Below are positions 1 to 6,182 of a stretch of DNA of 64,000 nt, piece by piece. The stretch's first letter is position 1. Every line of letters begins with the position of its first letter. This stretch comes from Flavobacterium urocaniciphilum (lineage in GTDB: Bacteria > Bacteroidota > Bacteroidia > Flavobacteriales > Flavobacteriaceae), in NCBI RefSeq assembly GCF_900110615.1, contig NZ_FOEI01000002.1:186001-250000 (forward strand), written 5' to 3'. The notes under the pieces are model-generated. The model was not told the origin of the DNA. It saw only the letters and a list, made by a program, of their open reading frames with translations, and made no database searches. The translations under genes were made by a program, and so were the position numbers.

Positions 1-322
1 TTCTCAAAAACCAGGAAATCTTTTTATTGAAGTGTTGGAAGATGCCGAACTGGCTATTATTTCAAAAGAAAATCATGAAGAACTATTTCATCAAATTCCT
101 AAACTTGAACGTTTTTTCAGAATACTTGTAGAAAACTCTTTGGTTTCCCATCAAGAACGATTAATGGATAATTTGAGTCTTACCGCAGAAGAACGTTTTG
201 AAAAATTCTGCAAAAAATATCCAACACTTATTCAAAATGTCTCTCAAAAACATATCGCTTCTTATATTGGAGTAACACCTGAGTTTTTCAGTAAAATGAA
301 AAGTAAAATATTACGAAAATAG
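1..322 (+). CDS. Crp/Fnr family transcriptional regulator (C-terminal part)
   Basis: The reading frame is already open at the left edge, with its first full codon at position 2, so the cyclic-nucleotide-like sensor domain lies outside the window. About 106 residues remain. The segment with FFRILVENSLV resembles the long dimerisation helix of Crp/Fnr proteins. The last 35 residues (SQKHIASYIGVTPEFFSKMK) are the winged helix-turn-helix, with the usual Q-x-x-IA-x-Y-x-G-x-TPE pattern of Bacteroidota members. The ligand cannot be judged without the N-terminus. A terminator-like hairpin follows. It is the best local candidate to bind the two FNR-like palindromes at 2354 and 5474; this link is inferred. 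Confidence 0.85.
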   Translation, partial: SQKPGNLFIEVLEDAELAIISKENHEELFHQIPKLERFFRILVENSLVSHQERLMDNLSLTAEERFEKFCKKYPTLIQNVSQKHIASYIGVTPEFFSKMKSKILRK

Positions 323-344
323 CTTCAAATTCTAAACAAAACTC

Positions 345-382
345 AAAAAAATGGACTAGAATTAGAAATCTCCATTTTTTTA
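345..382 (+). terminator. Rho-independent terminator after the Crp/Fnr gene
   Basis: A 10-bp stem (346-355 with 371-380) of the form aaaaaatgga/tccatttttt ends in a T run. It separates the regulator from the U32 gene. Confidence 0.55.
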
Positions 383-439
383 TAAGAACTTTGCAAACAT
401 TTTTTCGGCAAAACCCAAAAAAATTAAAGTTTTTAGATA

Positions 440-2311
440 ATGAAGAAGAAGATTGAAATTTTAGCTCCTGCAAAAGATTTATTAACTGGTATCGCAGCTA
501 TTAATGCTGGTGCTGATGCCGTTTATATTGGTGCCCCTCAATTTGGTGCCCGCTCTAATGCGAATAATTCAATAGAAGATGTTGCAGCTTTAGTGGAATA
601 TGCGCATTTATACAATGTGCAGGTTTTTGTAGTTATCAATACGATTTTGTACGATAATGAATTGGAAACGTGTCGTCAATTAATTTGGAAATTGTACCAT
701 ATTGGAGTAGATGCCTTAATTATTCAAGACATGGCAATTATGGAAATGGAATTGCCTCCAATTGTATTACACGCCAGTACACAAGCAAATAATCGTGATG
801 CCGATAAAATTAAATTCTTAGCTGATGCCGGAATGAAACGTGTAGTTTTAGCACGAGAATTAAACTTACATCAAATTAAAGAAATTAGTGATACAACTGA
901 CGTAGAATTAGAATTCTTTGTTACTGGAGCATTGTGTGTTTCTTTCAGTGGAAACTGTTATATGAGTGTCGCAAATGGTGAGCGTTCTGCCAATCGTGGT
1001 TCTTGTGCACAAAACTGTCGTTTACCATATAACTTAATTGATGGTCACGGTGAAACCTTAATCAAAAATAGTCACTTACTTTCGATTAAAGATTTTGATG
1101 TTTCGAACCAAATTCCAAATTTAGTGGAAGCCGGAATTGTTTCTTTCAAGATTGAAGGTCGTTTAAAAGATATCGTTTACGTTAAAAATAACGTGTCGTA
1201 TTTACGTAAAAAATTAGATGCGTTTTTAGAGGAAAATCCAGAAAAATATACAAAAGCTTCTTCTGGAACATGTACGTATACTTTTGATTCTGCTTTAGAT
1301 AGAACATTTAATCGTGGTTATACCGATTATTTCGTAAACGAAAGACATCAAGCGATTGGTTCTTGGGAAAGTCCAAAATCGAAAGGACAATATATCGGGA
1401 AATTAATCAAAACGGTTGGTAACTCGTACGAAATTGAAAACGGACATTTCTTAAATAATGGCGATGGATTATGTTTCATTAATGAAAATAATGAAGCAGA
1501 AGGAATTTACGTTAATAAAGTAGAAAACGGAATTGTGTATCCGAATGTTCTGAAAGAAATTAAAGAAGGAACTTTTATTTACAGAAATAACGATGCTGCT
1601 TTCATTAAATTAGTAGAAAGAGAAGATAGTGCGGTTCGAAAAATTAGTACTACTTTATTGTTAACCGAAAATGAAAATGGTTTCGAATTAATTGCAACAG
1701 ATGAAGACGGAAATGTAAGTGTAGCAAAATTAGAACACGCAAAAGAGCCAACTAAAAATGGTGAATCGTTAGAAGAAAATTTTAAAGTAAACTTAGCGAA
1801 AACCGGATTTACACCATATAAAGCTGAAGAAATTGACGTAGTATTTTCTCAAAACTGGTTCTTACCTATTTCAAAAATCAATGAATTACGTAGAACGGTT
1901 TTCGAACAATTATCGGAAATTCGTTTGAAAAATTATGTTCGTAAAGAACACCAAATGGAAAAAACATCGCATCCTTATCCAGAAACGAAATTAGATTTCA
2001 TGTATAATGTTGCAAACAAAATGGCTCGTAAATTCTACGAACGTCATGGTGTTACTGAAATCGAAAAAGCATTCGAATTACAATGGGATCCAGGTAAATC
2101 TCGAGTAATGACAACTAAATATTGTATTAAATACGAATTAGAACGTTGTCCGAAATACCACCGTGAAAACATGGATAAAAAACTAAAAGAACCATTAGTA
2201 TTAAAACAAGGTGAATTAGAATATAAATTAAAATTCAATTGTAAACCTTGTGAAATGGAGATTTGGGAAAAAGATGCCGAATTCGAAATTGAAGAAGACC
2301 ACATTCATTAA
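440..2311 (+). CDS. U32 family peptidase-like RNA hydroxylase (TrhP/RlhA type)
   Basis: A 623-residue protein with the N-terminal barrel of the U32 family (EILAPAKDLLTGIAAINAGADAVYIG) and the family hallmark around residues 160-200: GALCVSFSGNC, then NRGSCAQNCRLPY, rich in cysteine. Further cysteines lie near the end (CIKYELERC and FNCKPC). Characterised relatives are TrhP, which acts at tRNA U34, and RlhA, which acts at 23S rRNA C2501; both hydroxylate RNA in a prephenate-linked reaction. The length is closer to RlhA (about 650 residues) than to TrhP (about 450), so an rRNA target is possible but unproven. It is a single-gene unit with its own terminator, and older annotations would say collagenase-like protease. 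Confidence 0.85.
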   Translation: MKKKIEILAPAKDLLTGIAAINAGADAVYIGAPQFGARSNANNSIEDVAALVEYAHLYNVQVFVVINTILYDNELETCRQLIWKLYHIGVDALIIQDMAIMEMELPPIVLHASTQANNRDADKIKFLADAGMKRVVLARELNLHQIKEISDTTDVELEFFVTGALCVSFSGNCYMSVANGERSANRGSCAQNCRLPYNLIDGHGETLIKNSHLLSIKDFDVSNQIPNLVEAGIVSFKIEGRLKDIVYVKNNVSYLRKKLDAFLEENPEKYTKASSGTCTYTFDSALDRTFNRGYTDYFVNERHQAIGSWESPKSKGQYIGKLIKTVGNSYEIENGHFLNNGDGLCFINENNEAEGIYVNKVENGIVYPNVLKEIKEGTFIYRNNDAAFIKLVEREDSAVRKISTTLLLTENENGFELIATDEDGNVSVAKLEHAKEPTKNGESLEENFKVNLAKTGFTPYKAEEIDVVFSQNWFLPISKINELRRTVFEQLSEIRLKNYVRKEHQMEKTSHPYPETKLDFMYNVANKMARKFYERHGVTEIEKAFELQWDPGKSRVMTTKYCIKYELERCPKYHRENMDKKLKEPLVLKQGELEYKLKFNCKPCEMEIWEKDAEFEIEEDHIH

Positions 2312-2317
2312 AATATA

Positions 2318-2349
2318 AACCGATGCTTGAAAGAGTCATCGGTTTTTTT
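2318..2349 (+). terminator. Rho-independent terminator after the U32 gene
   Basis: Stem aaccgatg/catcggtt (2318-2325 with 2337-2344), an 11-nt loop and a run of T. The palindromic operator begins five bases after it. Confidence 0.85.
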
Positions 2350-2353
2350 ATTT

Positions 2354-2369
2354 CTTAATCTAGGTTAAG
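2354..2369 (+). promoter_or_regulatory. Candidate Crp/Fnr-type operator upstream of the redox operon
   Basis: The 16-mer CTTAATCTAGGTTAAG is a near-perfect palindrome: 14 of 16 positions match, the odd pair being T/G. Its TTAAT-N4-GTTAA layout matches the TTGAT-N4-ATCAA geometry of FNR-type sites. The identical 16-mer recurs at 5474 before yceI, also right after a terminator and with 22 bases between it and the -7 box. Its centre falls near -41 from the inferred start, the place used by class II activators. Binding by the Crp/Fnr protein at the window edge is inferred. Confidence 0.6.
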
Positions 2370-2391
2370 AGACTTTTCTTACACTTGAATG

Positions 2392-2399
2392 TAAATTTG
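2392..2399 (+). promoter_or_regulatory. Promoter -7 box of the pirin-OsmC operon
   Basis: TAAATTTG fits the Bacteroidota -7 consensus TAnnTTTG and lies 29 bases before the pirin start. No clear TTG sits at -33; the palindrome lies just upstream of that region, as expected of an activator-dependent promoter. Confidence 0.6.
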
Positions 2400-2428
2400 T
2401 ATCATAATAATTAGTAAATTTATAAGAT

Positions 2429-3142
2429 ATGAAAAATACAGTTTTACATAAAGCCAATACAAGAGGTCATGCCAATCATGGTTGGTTAAATGCCTACCAT
2501 AGTTTTAGTTTTGCAAATTGGTATAATCCAGATAGAATTCATTTTGGAGTACTTCGTGTTTTAAACGATGATACTATTGCTGCTGGTATGGGTTTCGGAA
2601 CGCATCCACACGATAATATGGAAATCATAACGATTCCTTTAGAAGGCGATTTGGCTCATAAAGATAGTATGGGAAATGCGGCAACCATTAAAACAGGTGA
2701 TGTACAAGTGATGAGTGCAGGAACAGGTATTCAACACAGTGAATTCAATCCAAATCCTGATCAACAAACAAAATTATTTCAAATTTGGTTGTTTCCAAAA
2801 GTTAGAAATGTAGAGCCTCGTTATCAACAAATTACTTTAGATGTAACGGAACAAAAAAATAATTTCGCACAAGTTTTATCACCTAATGCTGATGATGCTG
2901 GAGTGTGGATTCATCAAGATGCTTGGTTTCATTTAGCCGATTTCGATAAGGATTTTTCTAAAACCTATGAAGTTAAAAAAGAAGGAAACGGAATGTATGT
3001 TTTTGTGATTTCAGGAACGATAACTGTTGACGGTCAAGAATTAGAAACGCGTGATGGTCTTGGGATTTGGGATTTTGAAACCTTAGATATTAAAGCAACT
3101 ACTGATGCAAAATTTTTATTAATGGAAATTCCAATGGAGTAA
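2429..3142 (+). CDS. Pirin family protein (YhhW-type)
   Basis: A 237-residue bicupin of usual length. The N-terminal cupin carries the pirin metal site, with His59 and His61 in GTHPHDNMEI and a later His-Glu in GTGIQHSEFNP. The start of the protein (RGHANHGWLNAYHSFSFANW) is typical of the bacterial YhhW branch. Some members are quercetin dioxygenases and others act as redox-linked regulators; the substrate here is unknown. It is the first gene of a seven-gene operon and ends two bases before the next start. The setting among OsmC, FMN reductase and Fe-S proteins suggests a role in oxidative or electrophile stress. Confidence 0.9.
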   Translation: MKNTVLHKANTRGHANHGWLNAYHSFSFANWYNPDRIHFGVLRVLNDDTIAAGMGFGTHPHDNMEIITIPLEGDLAHKDSMGNAATIKTGDVQVMSAGTGIQHSEFNPNPDQQTKLFQIWLFPKVRNVEPRYQQITLDVTEQKNNFAQVLSPNADDAGVWIHQDAWFHLADFDKDFSKTYEVKKEGNGMYVFVISGTITVDGQELETRDGLGIWDFETLDIKATTDAKFLLMEIPME

Positions 3143-3144
3143 TT

Positions 3145-3429
3145 ATGAGTGAAGATGTGCAACTAAAAATCAATGATAAAAACGGTGCTTTTTATATTGA
3201 AGTTGATGGAAAACAAGAAGCGTTAATGACGTTTGTATTTGCAGGTGAAGATAAAATTATCATTGATCATACGGAAGTCAATCCAGGAAATAATGGTAAA
3301 GGTTTCGGAAAAAAAATGGTAACAAAAGCGGTTGAGTTTGCTCGCGAAAAAGGCATTAAAATAATTCCACTTTGTCCGTTTGCGAAAAGCGTTTTTGATA
3401 AAACTCCAGAATTTAGAGACGTGTTATAA
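3145..3429 (+). CDS. Small GNAT-fold N-acetyltransferase (YjdJ-like)
   Basis: A 94-residue single-domain GNAT of the short YjdJ type. It has the acetyl-CoA pyrophosphate loop NPGNNGKGFGKKMV in the middle and the family C-terminus IIPLCPFAKSVFDKTPEF. Members are about 90-100 residues and lack the N-terminal half of ordinary GNAT enzymes; their substrate is not known. It lies two bases after pirin and two before an OsmC gene. In E. coli the relatives YjdI (mono-cluster ferredoxin) and YjdJ are neighbours, and a YjdI-like gene lies one gene downstream here. Confidence 0.85.
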   Translation: MSEDVQLKINDKNGAFYIEVDGKQEALMTFVFAGEDKIIIDHTEVNPGNNGKGFGKKMVTKAVEFAREKGIKIIPLCPFAKSVFDKTPEFRDVL

Positions 3430-3431
3430 AT

Positions 3432-3839
3432 ATGGAAAATTTACTTGAAAATAACATAACTGGGAAAATTGGTACTCAAAAATATTTGTGTACCATTTCT
3501 TGGCGTAACGGAACATTTGTAATGGATGAACCTGAAAGTATTGAAGGACAAGATTTAGGTCCAGATCCATATTCAACGCTTTTGGCATCTTTAGCAGGTT
3601 GTACGTTGTCTACGTTGCGAATGTATATTGATAGAAAAGGATGGGATATTCCGGAGATACATATTTCATTGAATTTAGCTCAAGAAAACAATCCCGAATT
3701 AACGACTACTATTACAAGAGAAATTACTTTTTCAAATGAAATTGAAGAAGATATCAAAAACAGGTTATTAATCATTGCAGAAAAATGTCCTGTTTCTAAA
3801 ATATTAAAAAACCAAGTTTTAATCAACACAACTATATAA
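3432..3839 (+). CDS. OsmC family peroxiredoxin-like protein (first copy)
   Basis: A 135-residue OsmC/Ohr-fold protein. Both redox cysteines are visible: one in LAGCTLSTLRMYIDRKGW on the central helix and one in EKCPVSKILKN near the end. In the family these reduce organic or fatty-acid hydroperoxides through a cysteine pair. It starts two bases after the GNAT stop and ends two bases before the ferredoxin gene. It is clearly distinct in sequence from the second OsmC at 5014, so the operon carries two non-identical members rather than a recent duplication. Confidence 0.9.
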   Translation: MENLLENNITGKIGTQKYLCTISWRNGTFVMDEPESIEGQDLGPDPYSTLLASLAGCTLSTLRMYIDRKGWDIPEIHISLNLAQENNPELTTTITREITFSNEIEEDIKNRLLIIAEKCPVSKILKNQVLINTTI

Positions 3840-3841
3840 TT

Positions 3842-4069
3842 ATGGATCCGAAAAACATTACAAAAGAATATACTAATGGAGAAGTTACCATTGTATGGCA
3901 ATCTGGAAAGTGTATTCATTCTGGTAATTGCGTGAGAAATAATCCGGATGTATTTAAACCAAAAGAACAACCGTGGATTACACCCGAAAATTCTACAACA
4001 GAAAAGATTATTGAAACAGTGAATAAATGTCCGTCTGGAGCATTAACTTTTTATTTGAACGAAAAATAA
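3842..4069 (+). CDS. Mono-cluster (4Fe-4S)-binding protein, YjdI family
   Basis: A 75-residue protein of the Fer4_19/YjdI type. Cysteines in GKCIHSGNCVRNNPDVF and NKCPSGAL form the sparse cluster motif of this family. It has no transmembrane segment or signal peptide, so it is a cytoplasmic electron-carrier or sensor candidate. Its stop overlaps the next start by one base (TAATG), implying translational coupling with the SRPBCC gene. Being co-transcribed with an FMN reductase and two OsmC proteins suggests a local electron-transfer job, but the partner is not known. Confidence 0.88.
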   Translation: MDPKNITKEYTNGEVTIVWQSGKCIHSGNCVRNNPDVFKPKEQPWITPENSTTEKIIETVNKCPSGALTFYLNEK

Positions 4070-4476
4070 TGGTTCACTATACTACAATTGTAAAGGCATC
4101 TTTGGATAAAGTTTGGCAACATTTAATTTTAAAAATTGAAAAGCCTGGAAATTTTGTTCCAGGTGTAAGTGATGTGCATATTTTAGAAAAAAAAGAAGAT
4201 TTTGTAACTAGAAAAATGACCATTACTTCAGAAGGTAATGCCACAACTTTGATAGAGAAAATTACTTTCGAACCATATAAAGTAAGATTTTTATTGCTCG
4301 AACATCCGAAATTTGAAGGTTATGTAGATAATGATATTAAAGCTATTTCTAATGATGAAACAGAAATGACTTTTACCATTAATTGGAAAGATAAAACATC
4401 GCAAGCCGAATTTAATAATCAAGAATTGGTAAAGAACGCTGTGCTAAAAACTAAAAAATATATAGAAGAAAATTAA
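4069..4476 (+). CDS. SRPBCC family (START/Bet v1-like) protein
   Basis: A 135-residue protein starting MVHYTTIVKASLDKVWQHL, the usual opening strand and helix of polyketide-cyclase/START-like proteins, and ending in a long helix (NQELVKNAVLKTKKYIEEN). An in-frame ATG 42 bases upstream lies inside the ferredoxin gene. The ATG at 4069 is preferred because it gives the TAATG overlap seen again at the next junction. The fold binds hydrophobic ligands; no ligand can be named. Fifth gene of the operon. Confidence 0.8.
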   Translation: MVHYTTIVKASLDKVWQHLILKIEKPGNFVPGVSDVHILEKKEDFVTRKMTITSEGNATTLIEKITFEPYKVRFLLLEHPKFEGYVDNDIKAISNDETEMTFTINWKDKTSQAEFNNQELVKNAVLKTKKYIEEN

Positions 4477-4997
4477 TGAAAAAAATAATCGCATTTGGAG
4501 GTTCATCAAGTAAAACTTCCATTAACAAACAATTGGCAACGTATGCAGCCAATCTTTTTGAAAATGCTTCGGTAGAAGTTTTAGATTTAAATGATTATGA
4601 AATGCCCGTTTTTTCTGTTGATAAAGAAAAAGAGAACGGCATTCATCCATTGGCTACAGAATTTTATGCTAAAATTGGTAGTGCCGATTTAATTGTATTG
4701 TCTTTGGCTGAACATAATGGCGCGTATTCAACAGCTTTTAAAAATATTTTAGATTGGACCTCTAGAATTAATGCGAAAACTTTTCAAGAAAAAGAAATGT
4801 TATTGTTAGCGACTTCGCCAGGAGCACGTGGTGGAAGTTCGGTTTTAGATATTGCAACCAAACGATTTCCGTATCAAGGAGCAATCGTAAAAGGAAGTTT
4901 TTCATTACCAAGTTTTTATGAAAACTTCGATGTGGTAAACGGAATTATCAATCCAGAATATAAAAATCAATTACTCGATATTATAAAATCTATTTAA
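4476..4997 (+). CDS. NAD(P)H-dependent FMN reductase family oxidoreductase
   Basis: A 173-residue flavodoxin-like reductase. The FMN phosphate loop GGSSSKTSINKQLA is at residues 8-21, and the second flavin loop ATSPGARGGSSVLD is in the second half. LSLAEHNGAYSTAFKNILDW is the family strand-helix between them. It probably reduces FMN, quinones or electrophilic substrates with NAD(P)H in the cytoplasm. The start overlaps the previous stop by one base. It supplies a reductant-linked enzyme to an operon otherwise made of peroxide-reducing and small redox proteins. Confidence 0.88.
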   Translation: MKKIIAFGGSSSKTSINKQLATYAANLFENASVEVLDLNDYEMPVFSVDKEKENGIHPLATEFYAKIGSADLIVLSLAEHNGAYSTAFKNILDWTSRINAKTFQEKEMLLLATSPGARGGSSVLDIATKRFPYQGAIVKGSFSLPSFYENFDVVNGIINPEYKNQLLDIIKSI

Positions 4998-5013
4998 CTA
5001 AAAAAATAATATT

Positions 5014-5430
5014 ATGAAATTTACTAGAACAGCAAAAGCAAATTGGAAAGGCTCTGGAATGGAAGGTAAAGGGCTAGTGAGTACACAAAGTACAACTTTA
5101 AATGATACACAATATTCTTTTAAATCTCGTTTTGAAGAAGGTGTGGGAACGAATCCAGAAGAATTAATTGGAGCAGCTCATTCGGGTTGTTTTACGATGA
5201 AATTAAGTTTTGTACTTACAGATGCAGGTTATGTGCCTGAAAATTTAGATACAACAGCAAAAGTTACTTTTGAAGATGGTTTGATAACTTTAATTCAATT
5301 AGAATTAAATGCCAAAGTGCCAAACATTTCAAATGAAGAATTTCAAGCTTTAGCAATTAATGCCAAAGAAAATTGTCCGATTTCAAAATTATTAAATGCC
5401 GAAATTTCGCTCGTTGCAAATTTGGTATAA
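5014..5430 (+). CDS. OsmC family peroxiredoxin (second copy)
   Basis: A 138-residue OsmC with the characteristic TNPEELIGAAHSGCFTMKLS segment holding the first redox cysteine and ENCPISKLLN holding the second. It is closer to classical OsmC (WKGSGMEGKG near the N-terminus) than the copy at 3432. It is the last gene of the operon, 16 bases after the FMN reductase, and is followed by a strong terminator. It presumably reduces organic hydroperoxides. Two OsmC proteins in one transcript point to a peroxide or electrophile detoxification role for the operon. Confidence 0.9.
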   Translation: MKFTRTAKANWKGSGMEGKGLVSTQSTTLNDTQYSFKSRFEEGVGTNPEELIGAAHSGCFTMKLSFVLTDAGYVPENLDTTAKVTFEDGLITLIQLELNAKVPNISNEEFQALAINAKENCPISKLLNAEISLVANLV

Positions 5431-5433
5431 ATT

Positions 5434-5469
5434 AAAAAGGGAAGTTTTAAAAAAAACTTCCCTTTTTTT
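5434..5469 (+). terminator. Rho-independent terminator of the redox operon
   Basis: Stem gggaagtttt/aaaacttccc (5439-5448 with 5453-5462) flanked by an A run and a T run. It closes the operon, and the second palindromic operator starts within five bases. Confidence 0.9.
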
Positions 5470-5473
5470 ATTT

Positions 5474-5489
5474 CTTAATCTAGGTTAAG
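5474..5489 (+). promoter_or_regulatory. Second copy of the Crp/Fnr-type operator, upstream of yceI
   Basis: Identical to the 16-mer at 2354, including the seven bases before it. It lies 22 bases before a -7 box, exactly as in the first copy. The sequence between palindrome and -7 box differs, so the repeat is not simply a recent duplication of the whole promoter. Confidence 0.6.
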
Positions 5490-5511
5490 TGATGAAGCTT
5501 TAATGTCGTAA

Positions 5512-5519
5512 TATCTTTG
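5512..5519 (+). promoter_or_regulatory. Promoter -7 box of yceI
   Basis: TATCTTTG matches TAnnTTTG. The leader of about 65 bases to the yceI start contains a more G+C-rich patch (5531-5565) than the surrounding DNA. Confidence 0.6.
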
Positions 5520-5588
5520 TACTATCAAATTGACTCGAGGCGAATGCCGAACAGAGCAAAGCTAAAATATAATTAAAAAGATAAAATT

Positions 5589-6119
5589 ATGGCAACAACT
5601 AAATGGGTAATCGACCCAACACATTCAGAAATCGGATTTAAAGTTAAACACATGATGTTTACAAATGTTTCAGGTAATTTTGGAACGTATGATGCAACAA
5701 TTTCAACAGAAGAAGATGATTTTACAAAATCTTCAGTTGAATTTTCTGCTTCTATAGATTCCATAAATACTAAAAATTCAGATAGAGACAATCACTTAAA
5801 AAGTGCAGATTTTTTTGATGCTGAAAACCATCCAAAATTAACATTTGTAGCTTCTTCTTTTTCAAAATTAGACGATTCTAATTATGAGTTAGTAGGTGAT
5901 TTAACTTTACGAGGAGTAACTAAAACCGTAAGATTAGCAACTGAATTTAGCGGGTTAATGAAAGATCCTTGGGGAAACACAAAAGTTGGATTAAACATTG
6001 AAGGAAAAATTAATCGTAAAGAATGGGGATTAAACTGGAATTCTGCTTTGGAAACGGGTGGTGTTTTAGTTGGAGAAGAAGTAAAATTGATTATCGAATT
6101 ACAATTGGTTAAACAATAA
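5589..6119 (+). CDS. YceI family protein, cytoplasmic form
   Basis: A 176-residue lipocalin-like YceI protein starting MATTKWVIDPTHSEIGFKVKHM, the family signature, and containing SADFFDAENHPKLTF and LTLRGVTKTV. The usual length is 170-190 residues. No signal peptide is present, unlike the periplasmic E. coli member. The fold binds isoprenoid or amphiphilic chains, and many members are stress induced. It is a single-gene unit sharing its operator with the upstream redox operon, so the two are probably one regulon. Confidence 0.92.
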   Translation: MATTKWVIDPTHSEIGFKVKHMMFTNVSGNFGTYDATISTEEDDFTKSSVEFSASIDSINTKNSDRDNHLKSADFFDAENHPKLTFVASSFSKLDDSNYELVGDLTLRGVTKTVRLATEFSGLMKDPWGNTKVGLNIEGKINRKEWGLNWNSALETGGVLVGEEVKLIIELQLVKQ

Positions 6120-6140
6120 TTGAAAATCCAATTAATAAAA

Positions 6141-6170
6141 AACCCTGAGCTTTCGTTCAGGGTTTTTCTT
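6141..6170. terminator. Terminator between convergent yceI and the 6183 gene
   Basis: Stem aaccctga/tcagggtt (6141-6148 with 6157-6164) followed by T; the A run on the other side could let it serve both directions. Confidence 0.8.
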
Positions 6171-6182
6171 TTATAAAAAGGA

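Noticed and set aside
4027..4068. Upstream ATG for the SRPBCC gene
   Set aside because: It would lie inside the ferredoxin gene and add 14 residues not seen before the usual first strand; the TAATG overlap at 4069 is used instead.
5014..5430. Ohr (organic hydroperoxide resistance) as a specific name for the second OsmC
   Set aside because: The cysteine pattern fits the wider OsmC family, and the features needed to call Ohr in particular were not evident.
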